Source of the DNA: Allium sativum
Taxonomy: Eukaryota > Streptophyta > Magnoliopsida > Asparagales > Amaryllidaceae
Length of the DNA: 64,000 bases
Direction of reading: 5' to 3'
Assembly: GCA_030737875.1 (NCBI GenBank)
Contig: CM060910.1
Span: forward strand, 247,350,427-247,414,426
This document shows, one piece after another, positions 12,379 through 22,650 of this stretch. The translations under genes were made by a program, and so were the position numbers. The notes below the pieces were generated by a model that was not told the DNA's origin, ran no database searches, and worked only from the letters and a program-made list of their open reading frames with translations. Numbering within the stretch: the stretch's first letter is position 1; each line of letters starts with the position of its first letter.

Positions 12379-13449
12379 TGTAACGACTCGTATTTTTACG
12401 GTATATAAATAATTTATTTAATTATTTAAATAAGGGTTTGGATATTTAAAATGACCAGAATTAAATTTTAGTGAATATTTAATTTAAATAAATAATATAA
12501 TAATATATTTAATTTCTGAAATAGTCAGAAATAGTGAAATTCACAAAATGGTGTGAATTGGATCATCTATGATATTTAATTCAGTTTAGAATTGAATTAG
12601 GATAACGAATATATTATTTGAATGGCAGTTTGAACATATAATTATAATATAATTAAAATCGAGCTCGAAATGGCGTGGCAGTTCGCTATTTGGCGATTTG
12701 AACTTCAACTGAATGTACATGGTCCATTTTAAATCGGATTTCTGTGAAACAAGAAACGTTAGGAACTGGTGAAGTATATTTTCCTAATGGAAGAGAAAAT
12801 TCGAGATTTCGTCGTGTAGATTTTGAGTTATCTCCAAATCAAATTTTTGAAAAAGTGGTTATGTAATTCCTTTATAATTTATATCGATTTATTTATATTT
12901 AAAAATGGATTTTTAAATATAAATCGAATATCGATGTAACATTGGACTTGAAATATCGAGTTATAAATCCCATTGGAGCTGTATGATATTCTATTGTGAA
13001 TATATACGATAATATTTATTTTTAAATATTAAATTTAATTATTTTTAAATATATTTATATATTTAAGTAGGTCTATTTAGAGCTCTAAAAATAGCTAGTT
13101 TTGCAAACGACCTTAGAATTCGACGAAACTAATTTTGTTGGATCCGCAATATTAAATTATTGTTAGATTTCAATTTCCGTGATTTTTGAAGTCAGTATGT
13201 GGATGTACCGATTTTTAATGTGAAAAACAGTCAGTATTTCGACGGTTAAAAATATGTTGTGTGAGCATACGAAGTCGGAATTCGACGAAACCAGTTTCTT
13301 TGGGACCGTAATGTCGAACTCTAGCTACATGTCAATTTTCATGATTTTTGGGTATCGTATGTGATTATAGGAATTTTTATTCAACAGATGCACATAGCGA
13401 TGGATTAAAATAAAATAAAATAATAAATATAAAAATAATATTTCATCAC

Positions 13450-13458
13450 TATAAAATA
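13450..13458 (+). promoter_or_regulatory. TATA box of solo LTR W
   Basis: CACTATAAAATACCC about 1.07 kb into the LTR, followed by a CT-rich leader; a typical plant TATA context. Confidence 0.6.
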
Positions 13459-14341
13459 CCCTTAACTATTTCTAAAACCTAACTCATCTCTTCATCTGGT
13501 CAAACCCAAATTTCCGCCGTATCTTTTGTTTACGAAATTCTTTTCGATCTTCAAAATTCCACAACAAATCAAAATAAATACTATAAATCACAAGGTTTAT
13601 ATATTTGCACTCATGAATGATAGGGCTTCAAGTCAGTAGGGGGTTTAACTTGTTCGACATCACTGTTGTTCGTTGTCCAACAATAGCGTGAATTCTAGGG
13701 TTCATGGAATCGGGAATTCGAAGCAATGGATGGAAGCATGGTGGTTGTAATCGAGTTTGTGAGGAGGAGAGACACTGGTTTAGAATGTTTTGAAAGGTAC
13801 GGTGGAAAAAAAATGTCGCGAATACCGGTGGTTGCGTGGAGAGGGACTATTCAACGAAAATCAAAGGGGGGGCAAGTTGATAATGGAGTGTGCAGATTTG
13901 GAGAGGATTGAAGTAGATGAATTTTGGTATGTTTGGTGAGATTTTAAGTGATGTATTGATCAAGCTTTTGGTGAAAGTTGTGGCGTGAATGGCCATTGAG
14001 GATACAACGAGAGGCACGGTTTAGTTCTGGGGAAGAAGGAATTAAAGGAGGGCGGGTCTGGTATGTTGGGTTTATGGGCCGGTATATCAAATTGGTAAGG
14101 CCCAACCATATTAGAGAACTATTTTAATTTATTTAAAAATAGTGTATTAACTTTAAAATGGTATAACTCTTTCATGCATTATCAGTTTCACGAATGGTCG
14201 GATCCGTTAGGATCTTAGGGACGACGGCTACACGCTTGAACTGTCTGGGAGTGGATTCGAGCTCATTACAATTTATGGTGAAATAAATTGTCTGATCAGA
14301 ATCAACTAACGCAAATCGTTATTTAACGGTTAACGCGAAAT

Positions 14342-14356
14342 GTGAGTAAATCTCAC
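14342..14356 (+). promoter_or_regulatory. GTGAG/CTCAC hairpin in LTR W
   Basis: GTGAGTAAATCTCAC, 1.96 kb from the LTR start; the 5' arm contains the donor-like GTGAGTAA. Confidence 0.5.
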
Positions 14357-14699
14357 TAACTCTGCTCAACTTATATTTTTACAACGTATTTTTAGAATCT
14401 ATAAATGATGGTTGTTTGCTGTGTATTGGCTGTTTGGTTGAACTGCTAGTTAGTTTATTGAAAATATAGATAACGATATAGATATAAATCGTTAATCAAA
14501 TATTGATTCTGTTTAGCAGAATATTTCATAGTGAAATGAAATTGATGTTAATTTTATTGTTTAACATCTGTGGATGTAGGGAAATAGGTTGGAGGGACCC
14601 AACTGAGGTCCTCAACATTTATTTTACTGTGTTTTTTTCATATGTTGTGTTATATGATGTGATATGAAATCTGTTGTTGATTTGAATGGTTGAATGATA

Positions 14700-15130
14700 C
14701 CGATCATTTTTATATGGTATGTTAAATACCATAAGGAATACTGGAATGTTAAAAAGAAAATTTCAATGTTATATTGAAAAGAAATATTTATAAAATCAAA
14801 AGATTTTATAAAAAGAAAACTATTTATTAAGAAAATAAACAGATTAAAAAGGAATACTTATTTGATATCAAATAAATAGAATTGAAAAAGAAATATTTGT
14901 AAACTATTTACAAATAGAATTAAAAAAGGACTATTTATTTGAAAAATAAATAGAATGGAAAGAGAAAAGATTTTATAAAATAAATAGAAAAGGGAATAGT
15001 TAGATTATCAAAGGAATTACTTATAAAATCAATAGATTTTATAAAAAGAAAATATTTTATTAAATAAATAGAATTATCAAAAAGGGGATTTATTTTGTAA
15101 ATAAATAGATTATAAAAGGAAATACTTGAA
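14700..15130 (+). repeat. Train of short inverted repeats in LTR W
   Basis: Consecutive small palindromes separated by purine-rich spacers. Examples are TATGGTATGTTAAATACCATA (middle 4 bases unpaired), TTTGATATCAAA, TTTGTAAACTATTTACAAA, CTATTTATTTG...AAATAAATAG and AAAATCAATAGATTTT. Similar trains follow the GTTGGAGGG motif in LTRs Y and A. Confidence 0.55.
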
Positions 15131-15395
15131 AAGTGACTAGAATTGTATAAAATGAGAATTTTACATTTGAAATGTTTCAACCCGTGCTTCGCACACGGGT
15201 ACAACATGAAATGGATATAAAGCAAAGATTTTAAATATAATCTATTCTAACCGATAGATTGAGAAGATAAATTTATAAATAATATTTTATAAATCAAATA
15301 AAATGTTTATCATTGGATAAATAAAATATATAAGTCAGGAGTCAACATGGTAGTTTTGTGTTGATTTTCGGAGTCAAAAATCCCAGTTCGTTACA

Positions 15396-15400
15396 AAAAA
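15396..15400 (+). repeat. Right target-site duplication of solo LTR W (AAAAA)
   Basis: Matches 12374-12378; LTR X sequence continues immediately after it. Confidence 0.75.
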
Positions 15401-16046
15401 TAATTCTGGCTATGTTTTGACCATACAGTCCTAACAAAACCAATTTTATCGAATTTGGAGACCGTTCGGTCATTTTCCAGTCGATTAAATTCAAACTGAA
15501 ATGACCAAACACGTTTAAATCTGCCACGCTCAGATATTGATTCCAAAAATTATGAAAATTGGAATCCAACAATAATTTGACATTCTGGATCCAACAAAAG
15601 TGGTCTCGTCGAAAATGGAGGTAGTTTGCAAAATCGCCATTTTTAAGGGCTATATTTTTATAGCGACTATTTTGAATTTTCAACTAGACATAACTTTTTT
15701 TTCCCGCTATGAAATTTGGATTTTTCAGATTCATTGGGAAGATATTTTCAAATAGATTCAATTATTTTTGGTTTCACTAAAATCCGGTTTATTTTGGATC
15801 CTGTACATTCATTTGAAATTTGAAATCGAATTTTCAAACTACCGCGCCATTTCCAATTCCTTTCATAATTAAAAATAAATATTTATATTTTAACTTCGAA
15901 TTATATAAATATTTCCATTCTAATTCTATTCAGAATAAATTTCTCGTTGTTATTATTTAAAATAATTCATTTTAAATATTCAAAATTCATTAAAATTGCC
16001 CAAATAAAAATTTTAACTTGGTTCTGATTTTCCAGGTTGTTACAAT

Positions 16047-16058
16047 CTCCCCCACTTA
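16047..16058 (-). promoter_or_regulatory. Polypurine tract of E1
   Basis: AAGTGGGGGAGA on the minus strand, one base before the 3' LTR. Identical to the tract in all three array units. Primes plus-strand DNA synthesis in LTR elements. Confidence 0.9.
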
Positions 16059-16699
16059 AAATCTTTTTCGTCCTTGAAAAGGAACGGAGCTGAAAGTGGT
16101 TTTACTAATCAACTCAACTTTCATTTTGGCGTTCATTCTTCAACTTTTTAGTTTCTAAGAATTTTCAAAAATTTGGCTAACACCCTAAATTTTCGAAAAA
16201 TTTCGCCATAACCTCCTTTGTACGGGGAGCACCGGGAAAATCTCCAAACCGCCACACGGACCCTCTCATCTCAAAAAGAAAAAGCCAAGTGGCTAACCAA
16301 TCGGCTCATAAAATCATCCAAACCCAAGAAATTAGTAAACATGTACCTATTTGTCGGGCATACAATTTTATTGCTTTTCTCTAGCCTCCTTGCTATGACA
16401 TGTTCAATGTATATACATGTATATGCATGCAATCTCAAACAATTTTCAAGTCAGTTCAATATTTTGATTCGATTTGGCTAATGGTTCATAATTTTAATTA
16501 TTCAAACCAGTAATTATACAACACAACCAGCAATCAATTGTTGATAAATTTTCAAATTCATAATTTTGATATATATATATATACATGTGAAAAATCATGT
16601 TTTTGGTGCCAAATCACAACAATAATCCTGTCTAGTTTTGGTTCTCACACCAGTCTATTGGAAATATATAGATATCCCAATTTCGAAACTCAAACATAA

Positions 16700-16730
16700 A
16701 CTCTGATGACGACTAGTCAATCATCGGAAT
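16700..16730 (-). other. Candidate dimer-initiation hairpin of E1
   Basis: On the element's sense (minus) strand the 10-nt arms ATTCCGATGA and TCATCAGAGT pair apart from one C/A mismatch and one G/U. They enclose a loop containing GACTAGTC (16711-16718), a perfect 8-nt palindrome. It starts 339 nt after the PBS. The array counterpart (26600-26630) has an 11-bp perfect stem and a different palindrome, GTTCGAAC, at the same distance. A self-complementary hairpin loop is the signature of retroviral dimer-initiation sites; that function is inferred. Confidence 0.55.
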
Positions 16731-17057
16731 CATCACTGGGCGACTAGAGCGTGATTCTATATCTATCTAGTATATTAGAGGCTTCAAATACACGTGGATC
16801 AAACGTATACTAAAATCTCTATATAATTGATTATCCAAATTCAATATAAAATAAACATTTAAATACGAATAATTGATTTAAATTTCCAAAACAAAATTTG
16901 GTTTCATTTTTTTTAAAATGCACTCTTCACACTTGTTCTAGGATACTACTGGTCATATCTCTAATGAGTCATTCCTATTGGATATTACTAATCCAATCTC
17001 TGATGAATTCTTTCGTTTGGTTCTAACGTGCCTTGTTCTCAAGCTCCGTAAACCAAA

Positions 17058-17069
17058 GCTCTAATACCA
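17058..17069 (-). promoter_or_regulatory. Primer-binding site of E1 (initiator Met tRNA)
   Basis: TGGTATTAGAGC on the minus strand, two bases inside the 5' LTR. One mismatch to TGGTATCAGAGC, the complement of the plant tRNA-iMet 3' end. Confidence 0.85.
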
Positions 17070-17071
17070 GC

Positions 17072-18911
17072 TGTAACGATACGGATTTCGCTCGAAATCA
17101 ATCGATCGCTAAACCGACCAAGACCATTTGAATCCCGCATACGCTAACTCTGGGCATACAACACATCAAATAAATCGTCCATGGTCTGTGGATGACAGGG
17201 AGGTGATCTAATCTACATCATACAATAATTGTGATAATTAAACTGGTTTAAAATTCAATACTGGCTATTCATATAAAATAACTGTACAAAAATTATAGTG
17301 AGAAGATTCTCACCTTTGGGATTCCACTCCTCAAGTTTTAATTTCAGAATTTCTGAATAGTTTGGATTTGAATTTGCTTGAAATCCAAACTACCTCCATT
17401 TTCGTTTTAGTCAGTTCTGAAATGTAGCGCTTCTCCAGACGAGTCCAACGCAACTGACCGTTCGTCATTCCGACCTCGTATACAAAAGATATGGATATTT
17501 TAAACTTTGTCTTACATAAATTAATTAGTTAATTAAGTAAACTAATTACATTAATCTGCCCTTTTAATCTCCTTTTCCTTCCCCGTTAATTACTATACTT
17601 CACACAACAGGAATGAACCCTCACGCCATGACCAGAATTCCACCTTCCATTGCAACTACTCCTCTTCATTTAAATTCCAATAAAAATAAACAAAATTCTC
17701 CTCCTTTGAATCTCCTCCACTCTGACTCCTTCAATCCTAACTCGGCATGCTCTTCAGAATTCCGTTCACCAGCCCTTAAAGGCACGGTGCTGCGTAACTT
17801 GGAATAGCAAAAACAAATGTCGAACGCCACAAAAATCTTAGAGACATGGAGCAAGCTTTGTAGATCTCAAATCTAAATGTTTGGTGATTTTAAAGATTTT
17901 ATTTGATTTGCTTTGAATTTAGGAAGAGAACAATTTTGGTTTGAGAAATAAAACATGCAGTTGTGACTCGGATTGACCATGGGAGGAAATGAGAAATAGG
18001 ATTTTGACTTTGTTTGACCTTGCCTTTATATATATTTAATTATTAATTAATTCAAAAAAAGGATTTTTTTTCATTCGAACTCCAAATCAAACCCAATGAC
18101 TATCGTCCTTAGCCAAATACCCCCATTTCGAACACAATGGAATATGTTTCGCAAGCCAATTCGATTGTTTCGATTAGTTTCCGTCAAAATCTATATATTG
18201 AATTTGAACGCACATTTTAATTTACCAGGGCCACATACGGACCCCAAAAATTTCAGAAAAATAAATCTGGCTATGTTTTGACCATATGGTCCTAACAAAA
18301 CTAATTTCGTCGAATTTGGAGACCGTTTGAAAAATGGTCATTTTCTAGTCGATTAAATTCAAACTGAAATGACCAAACACGCTTAAATCCGCCACGCTCA
18401 CATATTGATTCCAAAAATTATGAAAATTGGAATCCAACAATAATTTGACATTCCGGATCCAACAAAAGTGGTCTTGTCGAAACGAAGGTCGTTTGCAAAA
18501 TCGCCATTTTTAAGGGCTATATTTCCATAGCGACTATTCTGAATTTTCAACAGGACATAACTTTTTATTCCCGCACTGAAATTTGGATTTTTCAGATTCG
18601 TTGGGAAGATATTTTCAAATAGATTCAAATATTTTTGGTTTCACTAAAATCCGGTTTATTTTGAATCCTGTACATTCATTTGAAATATGAAATCGAATTT
18701 TCAAACTACCGCGCCATTTCCAATTCCTTTTATAATAAAAATAAATATTTATATTCTAACTTCGATTTATATATATATATTTCCATTATAATTCTATTCA
18801 GAATAAATTTCTCGTCGTTATTATTTAAAATAATTCATTTCAAATATTCAAAATTCATTAAAATTGCCAAAATAGAATTTTAAATTGGTTCTGATTTTCT
18901 GGGTTATTACA
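17072..18911 (-). mobile_element. 5' LTR of E1 (1840 bp)
   Basis: On the minus strand it runs from TGTAATAACCCAGAAAATC (18911) to ATCCGTATCGTTACA (17072), immediately before the PBS. It contains U3 repeats (18270-18640), a TATA box (about 18020-18040), a leader and the GTGAG hairpin (17298-17313), then ends about 115 bp after the GTCCATGGTCTGTGGAT motif. LTR X and the array LTRs continue for thousands of bases past that motif, so this copy either lost several kb or is a short variant. Its last 100 bp do not resemble the array LTR end. Confidence 0.8.
17298..17313 (-). promoter_or_regulatory. GTGAG/CTCAC hairpin in E1 5' LTR
   Basis: GTGAGAAGATTCTCAC; sense reading CCAAAGGTGAGAATC, donor-like. 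Confidence 0.5.
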
Positions 18912-19697
18912 CCCATTTACTTCACTATCTAATTGCTACAATGGCAGTACACTTGCTTCTGCTGTTAGCAACATTGCATTATAAATAGAGTTATCACCAA
19001 CTGAAAGTGTAGGCTTCATTCATTTAGTCATATTAAGCATGTCATTCAGAGTATTTAAAACCATTCTCATTATAACCTATTTGATTTGTGCTCTAAAAAA
19101 CTGAACGTCGATTCCAGATCCCACTCTCGGAAAATTCACTTTGGCAGTTGGTATTTGATGTAGATCAGAATGAATTAATGAATTTTTTGGATATATTAAC
19201 TTAATATAAATAATTTATCATCTAACCACAACTGAACCAAAAAGATAAAATAATTTATCATTTTATAGAACTACACAACTTAAAATTTAAAATCCTGCCA
19301 CAAAACATACAAATAAAATATTAACTTAATATGTTAACAAAAATATTAACCTAATATAAATAAATACTAAACCATAATATTTTATAAAAACAACAGAAAA
19401 AAGGTAAAATCTTTTATCATTTTCCACATTGTACACAAGCAATATATAAATCATTATAAACAAGCAAAATCATACTGACATACTTTAACTTTTTTTCTAT
19501 ACTATGTAATTCAATACAAATAAAATTGCGAACAACAGATAAACTGTAACAAGGGAGGTCCTATGCATAGACGGGCTGACTCAAAAGCAGCTAAACATTT
19601 ATATATTTTTATCTTTTTCAAACAAAGATAAATAATTTTATCTTTTTTCAAAAAAAGAAGAGCAACTTTTTAATTGAAATCAATTCTGTATATTGCC
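18912..19697. other. Flank between E1 and the array; no gene recognised
   Basis: AT-rich sequence. The part from about 19497 to 19702, continued after the array at 49086-49200, is a sister copy of 55550-55870 inside the MULE. Segments such as TTTATCATTTTATAGAACTA (19255) repeat a motif found at 49120, 55805 and 55950. Minus-strand frames near 18912-19150 are partly open but match no family I know. It may be the 3' part of the MULE. Confidence 0.4.
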
Positions 19698-19702
19698 ACA
19701 TA
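19698..19702 (+). repeat. Left target-site duplication of the array (ACATA)
   Basis: ACATA directly before the TG of LTR 1; the same five bases follow the CA of LTR 4 at 49086-49090. The uninterrupted sister locus reads ATATA once at 55768-55772. Confidence 0.9.
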
Positions 19703-20114
19703 TGTAACAATCCGAAAATCTGGGCCAGTTTAAAATTTTTATTTTGGCAATTTTAGCGAATTTTGATTATTTAAAATGAATTATTTTAAATAATATCGAC
19801 GAGAAATTTATTATGAATATAAATAGAACGTATATATTTATGCGCATCGTCGTTAGAATATAAATATTTATATATAATTATAAATAGAATTGAAAATGGC
19901 GCGGTAGTTCGATAATTCGATTTCAAACTTCAATTGAATGTACCGGGTGCAAGACAATCCGGATTTTAGTGAAACCAAAAACATTAGGATCTAATTGGAA
20001 ATATCTTTCCAACGATTCCGAAAAAATCAAGACTTCATAGCGGGAATCAAAAGATATGTCCAGTTGAAAATTCTGAATAGTCGCTATGGAATTCAGGCCC
20101 TTAAAAATGAACAT

Positions 20115-20370
20115 TTTGCAAACGACCTCGGATTTCGACGAAACCAGTTTTGTTGGGTCCGTGATGTCAAATCATTGCTAGGTTTCAAATTTCATAATTT
20201 TTCGAATCAATATGTGAGCGTGGCAAAAGAAAACGCGTTTGACCAGTTTCAGTGGATTTTAATCGACTGGAAAATGGCCATTTTTCTAACGGTCTCAGAA
20301 TTCGACGAAACTAGTTTTGTTAGGACCGTATCGTCAATACGAAGCTAGAAATAATTTTTCTGGAATTTTT
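20115..20370 (+). repeat. Paired U3 repeat, about 170 bp apart
   Basis: The motif TTCGACGAAACCAGTTTTGT at about 20127 and its near copy TTCGACGAAACTAGTTTTGT at about 20297 are each followed by RGGTCCGT/GGACCGT. The same pair occurs in all array LTRs, E1, Z and W upstream of the promoter, so it may be a regulatory repeat. That is inference from position only. Confidence 0.5.
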
Positions 20371-20597
20371 AGATACTGTGTGTGGCCCCGGTAATTTGAA
20401 ATGTACGTTCAAACAGAGTATATTAAGATTTATATTTTAAATTCAATGGAAACTGGTCGTATGGATCGAATTGGCCTACGATATATATCCCATTGTATTC
20501 GGAATAGGGATATTACGCTAGGGGTGACAGTCACTAGGTTTGAAAAGGAGTTCGTGATGATTTTAACTTTTAAAACGAATTAAATATAATATAATAT

Positions 20598-20608
20598 TAT
20601 ATATATTA
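20598..20608 (+). promoter_or_regulatory. Probable TATA box of array LTR 1
   Basis: TATATATATTA about 0.9 kb into the LTR, followed by AACCCTAG and a shift to a GC-rich, pyrimidine-rich leader. Equivalent sites lie at 28183, 35775 and 43413 in LTRs 2-4. Confidence 0.5.
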
Positions 20609-21401
20609 GCCGGTCAAAATAACCCTAGCTCATTAAATCGTGGTCAAACCACATTCCTTAGGCCGCCGCTACTCCCAAACGACGACGATTTTTCTTCCAA
20701 GCTTCTTCCTCATTTTCCCTTCAATCTACTTCAAGAATTTCGAAACTCAATATATGAAATCGATCAGCTCTTCGAGCTCTTCCCCTTCAACGGTGGTGAT
20801 GGTGATTGGAGCTGCGGATCGACAAGAATTGGGCGTCAAAGTGGATGACTTTAGGGCTGCCGTGTGGGCCCTAGAGGGGTGCGAGTCGCCCCCTGTTCAC
20901 GGCGGAGGTCGAGTAAGGCTTTGAAGTGATGAACTCCGATCAATGGCAGGTGGCTTCAAGGAGGCGCACGGTGGAGGTTTAATTTTGGTGCGATGGGTTC
21001 TTTCGTTCAGGCATGCGAAGAAGAACAGGAAAGAGGGGGGACCTGCTATCACGTGATTAGGGGTGGGTTTTATTTTTAATGAATTATTTAATTAAATTAT
21101 AACTATTTCAAATTGTGATTAACACGGTAATTATCATATCTTCTTTGTACGAGGTCAGAATGACGAACGGTCAGTTGCGTTGGATTCGCAACGACGAGCG
21201 CTACAACATGAAACTGACTAGGACTGAAAGGGGCCAAATAAAAATTTGAGGAGAATTTAAATCCAAACAGTTCAGAAACAGAAAAGGTACGATTTTTCTA
21301 TAGAAAAAAAAATATGATTTTTGTTTATATAGTTATGTTATAAAGAAATGGTTTTGATATATAATTTTAGCTAATGAAAAACATGGTTCTATTTTTAATT
21401 A

Positions 21402-21562
21402 TAATCGAAAAGAATAGATTTTTATAATCGAAAAGAATAGATTTTTATAATCGAAAAGAATAGATTTTTATAATCGAAAAGAATAGATTTTTATAATCGA
21501 AAAGAATAGATTTTTATAATCGAAAAGAATAGATTTTTATAATCGAAAAGAATAGATTTTTA
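21402..21562 (+). repeat. 23-bp minisatellite, 7 copies (LTR 1)
   Basis: Tandem units starting TAATCGAAAAGAATAGATTT at a strict 23-bp period. No spacers, so not a CRISPR array. Confidence 0.9.
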
Positions 21563-21722
21563 TATATTGAACTTCGAAATAAAAATATGATTTTTATATA
21601 TGGAACAGCGAAGTAAAAATTCGATTTTTACATAGGTAGTGAAAGCGGACAACGAAGGTAACAAAAGGCGGGAACGAAGAAGGTTTTGCAAAAGAAGAGC
21701 CGTGGAGCTAGGATAGCTATCT

Positions 21723-21737
21723 GTGAGAATTTCTCAC
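21723..21737 (+). promoter_or_regulatory. GTGAG/CTCAC hairpin in array LTR 1
   Basis: GTGAGAATTTCTCAC, 2.02 kb into the LTR. Identical in LTRs 2-4 (about 29291, 36927, 44521). Confidence 0.5.
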
Positions 21738-22477
21738 CTTTCAATTTCTTTTTCTAGTTATATATATATACTAGGATGTAGACGGTGCTTAGTAGCACCC
21801 GACACAATCGTCCACAGACTATGGACTTGTTTGTTTGGTTGCATAGATTAGTTATATGATGTGATTTGAATTTGGTTGTTTGGTGATTTTGATTGATGTG
21901 TGAATGGCGTGGGCCTTCACTAGACCGGGGATAAGGCTAGGCCTCGTCCCGTTTCTAGTATCGTGCCGTTATGCCGCCGAAATTTTCTAAAATATGTTAG
22001 AAAAATAAAAATATCATTTTATTTAAAGAATGAACTGAATAGAAATTCATATGTTGAAATAAAATGTTTTATCGTTAAAAATATAATTTTTAACGTGAAT
22101 GTGAATAAATATTCATTTACAAACCAGAGGTTTGTTTATGTACACCTATTTGAATGACATTGATTGGGACGATAAATTTCACACATCGCCCAACTGCACA
22201 AATAAAATATGTGTTTGATTGTTTGAAACCCCACACGGGTGTTAGGATGAAATTTGAAGTTCACTCATCCTAATTGATTAAATATGTCGATCGATCGATT
22301 GACAGGCTGTTATAAGCGTTAGATATCTATATTTGATGCTTATACAGTGTAGTGCACTTTGGTTGACGGTTGATTATTTTTCAATGCTATTATACATGTG
22401 TTGTATGAAAATCCATATAATTAACTTTATATGGTAATTGATTGGGCCTCATTCCAATTTGAAAAATAAAGAAGATT

Positions 22478-22650
22478 ATAAAATAAAAGTTCATGTGCTG
22501 ACAGTACTTATCCAATGAGATTGGTCATGTGTTGAACGAAATATTTCAGTAATAAAATTTACTTCATTATCAATATAAAATAAAAGTTCATGTGTTGACA
22601 GTACTCATCCATTGAGATTGGTCATGTGTTGAACGAAATATTTTGATAAT
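22478..22650 (+). repeat. 97-bp tandem duplication in LTR 1
   Basis: ATAAAATAAAAGTTCATGTG starts at 22478 and again at 22575, with about 75 bp alike. In LTR 1 the two copies differ at three sites (GCTG/GTTG, ACTTA/ACTCA, CCAATG/CCATTG). In LTRs 2-4 both copies carry the second version. Confidence 0.75.

Larger units (their letters stand above)
12379..15395 (+). mobile_element. Solo LTR W (3017 bp), inserted in LTR X
   Basis: Begins TGTAACGACTCGTATTTTTACGG and ends CCCAGTTCGTTACA, flanked by AAAAA on both sides. Host LTR sequence resumes at once on each side (compare the unbroken copy around 18262). Plus orientation is shown by a TATA box (13450-13458), then the leader, the GTGAG hairpin (14342-14356), GTTGGAGGGACCCAAC (about 14591), a train of small hairpins (14700-15130) and AATAAA near 15297. 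There is no second LTR, PBS or PPT, so it is a solo LTR left by LTR-LTR recombination. The 61-residue frame at 13726-13911 has no recognisable family. Confidence 0.85.
9607..16045 (-). mobile_element. LTR X: 3' LTR of element E1, interrupted by solo LTR W
   Basis: The LTR starts at 16045 (minus strand TGTAACAACCTGGAAAATC) and abuts a polypurine tract at 16047-16058. Without W (12379-15395) and its duplicated 5 bp, about 3.4 kb is visible. Segment 15401-16045 plus 11300-12378 matches the E1 5' LTR (17180-18911). Segment 9610-11270, absent from that 5' LTR, matches the array LTR in reverse (about 22100-24560), including TCCGACGGTCGGATCTCCC and CCCGTACAGTCGG. It stops at 9607 where LTR Y begins, so Y was inserted into it; the rest lies beyond the left edge. 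Confidence 0.75.
16046..17071 (-). mobile_element. E1 internal domain (1026 bp, non-coding, non-autonomous)
   Basis: Bounded by a PBS on the right (17058-17069) and a PPT on the left (16047-16058), both in minus orientation. Almost collinear with the array internal domains (1024 bp). Shared landmarks are GCTAACACCCTAAATTTTCG, TTTCGCCATAACCTCC, AAAGAAAAAGCCAAG, ATTTGTCGGGC and CTAGCCTCCTTGCTATGAC. No gag, protease, reverse transcriptase or integrase motif is seen in any frame; the longest frame (16218-16481, 87 residues) is on the antisense strand. The element must use proteins from elsewhere, presumably a related Ty3/Gypsy element (inferred from LTR ends, iMet PBS and PPT). Confidence 0.85.

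Noticed and set aside
20115..20310. Heat-shock elements in the U3 repeat
   Set aside because: TTCGACGAA has the wrong spacing for nGAAnnTTCn modules.
20640..20924. 94-96-residue frame repeated at 20640, 28225, 35817 and 43455 as a gene
   Set aside because: Present four times only because the LTRs are recent copies. The equivalent region of E1 and Z has no such frame and no domain is recognisable.
21402..21562. CRISPR array
   Set aside because: Head-to-tail 23-bp repeats without spacers, in plant DNA; a minisatellite.
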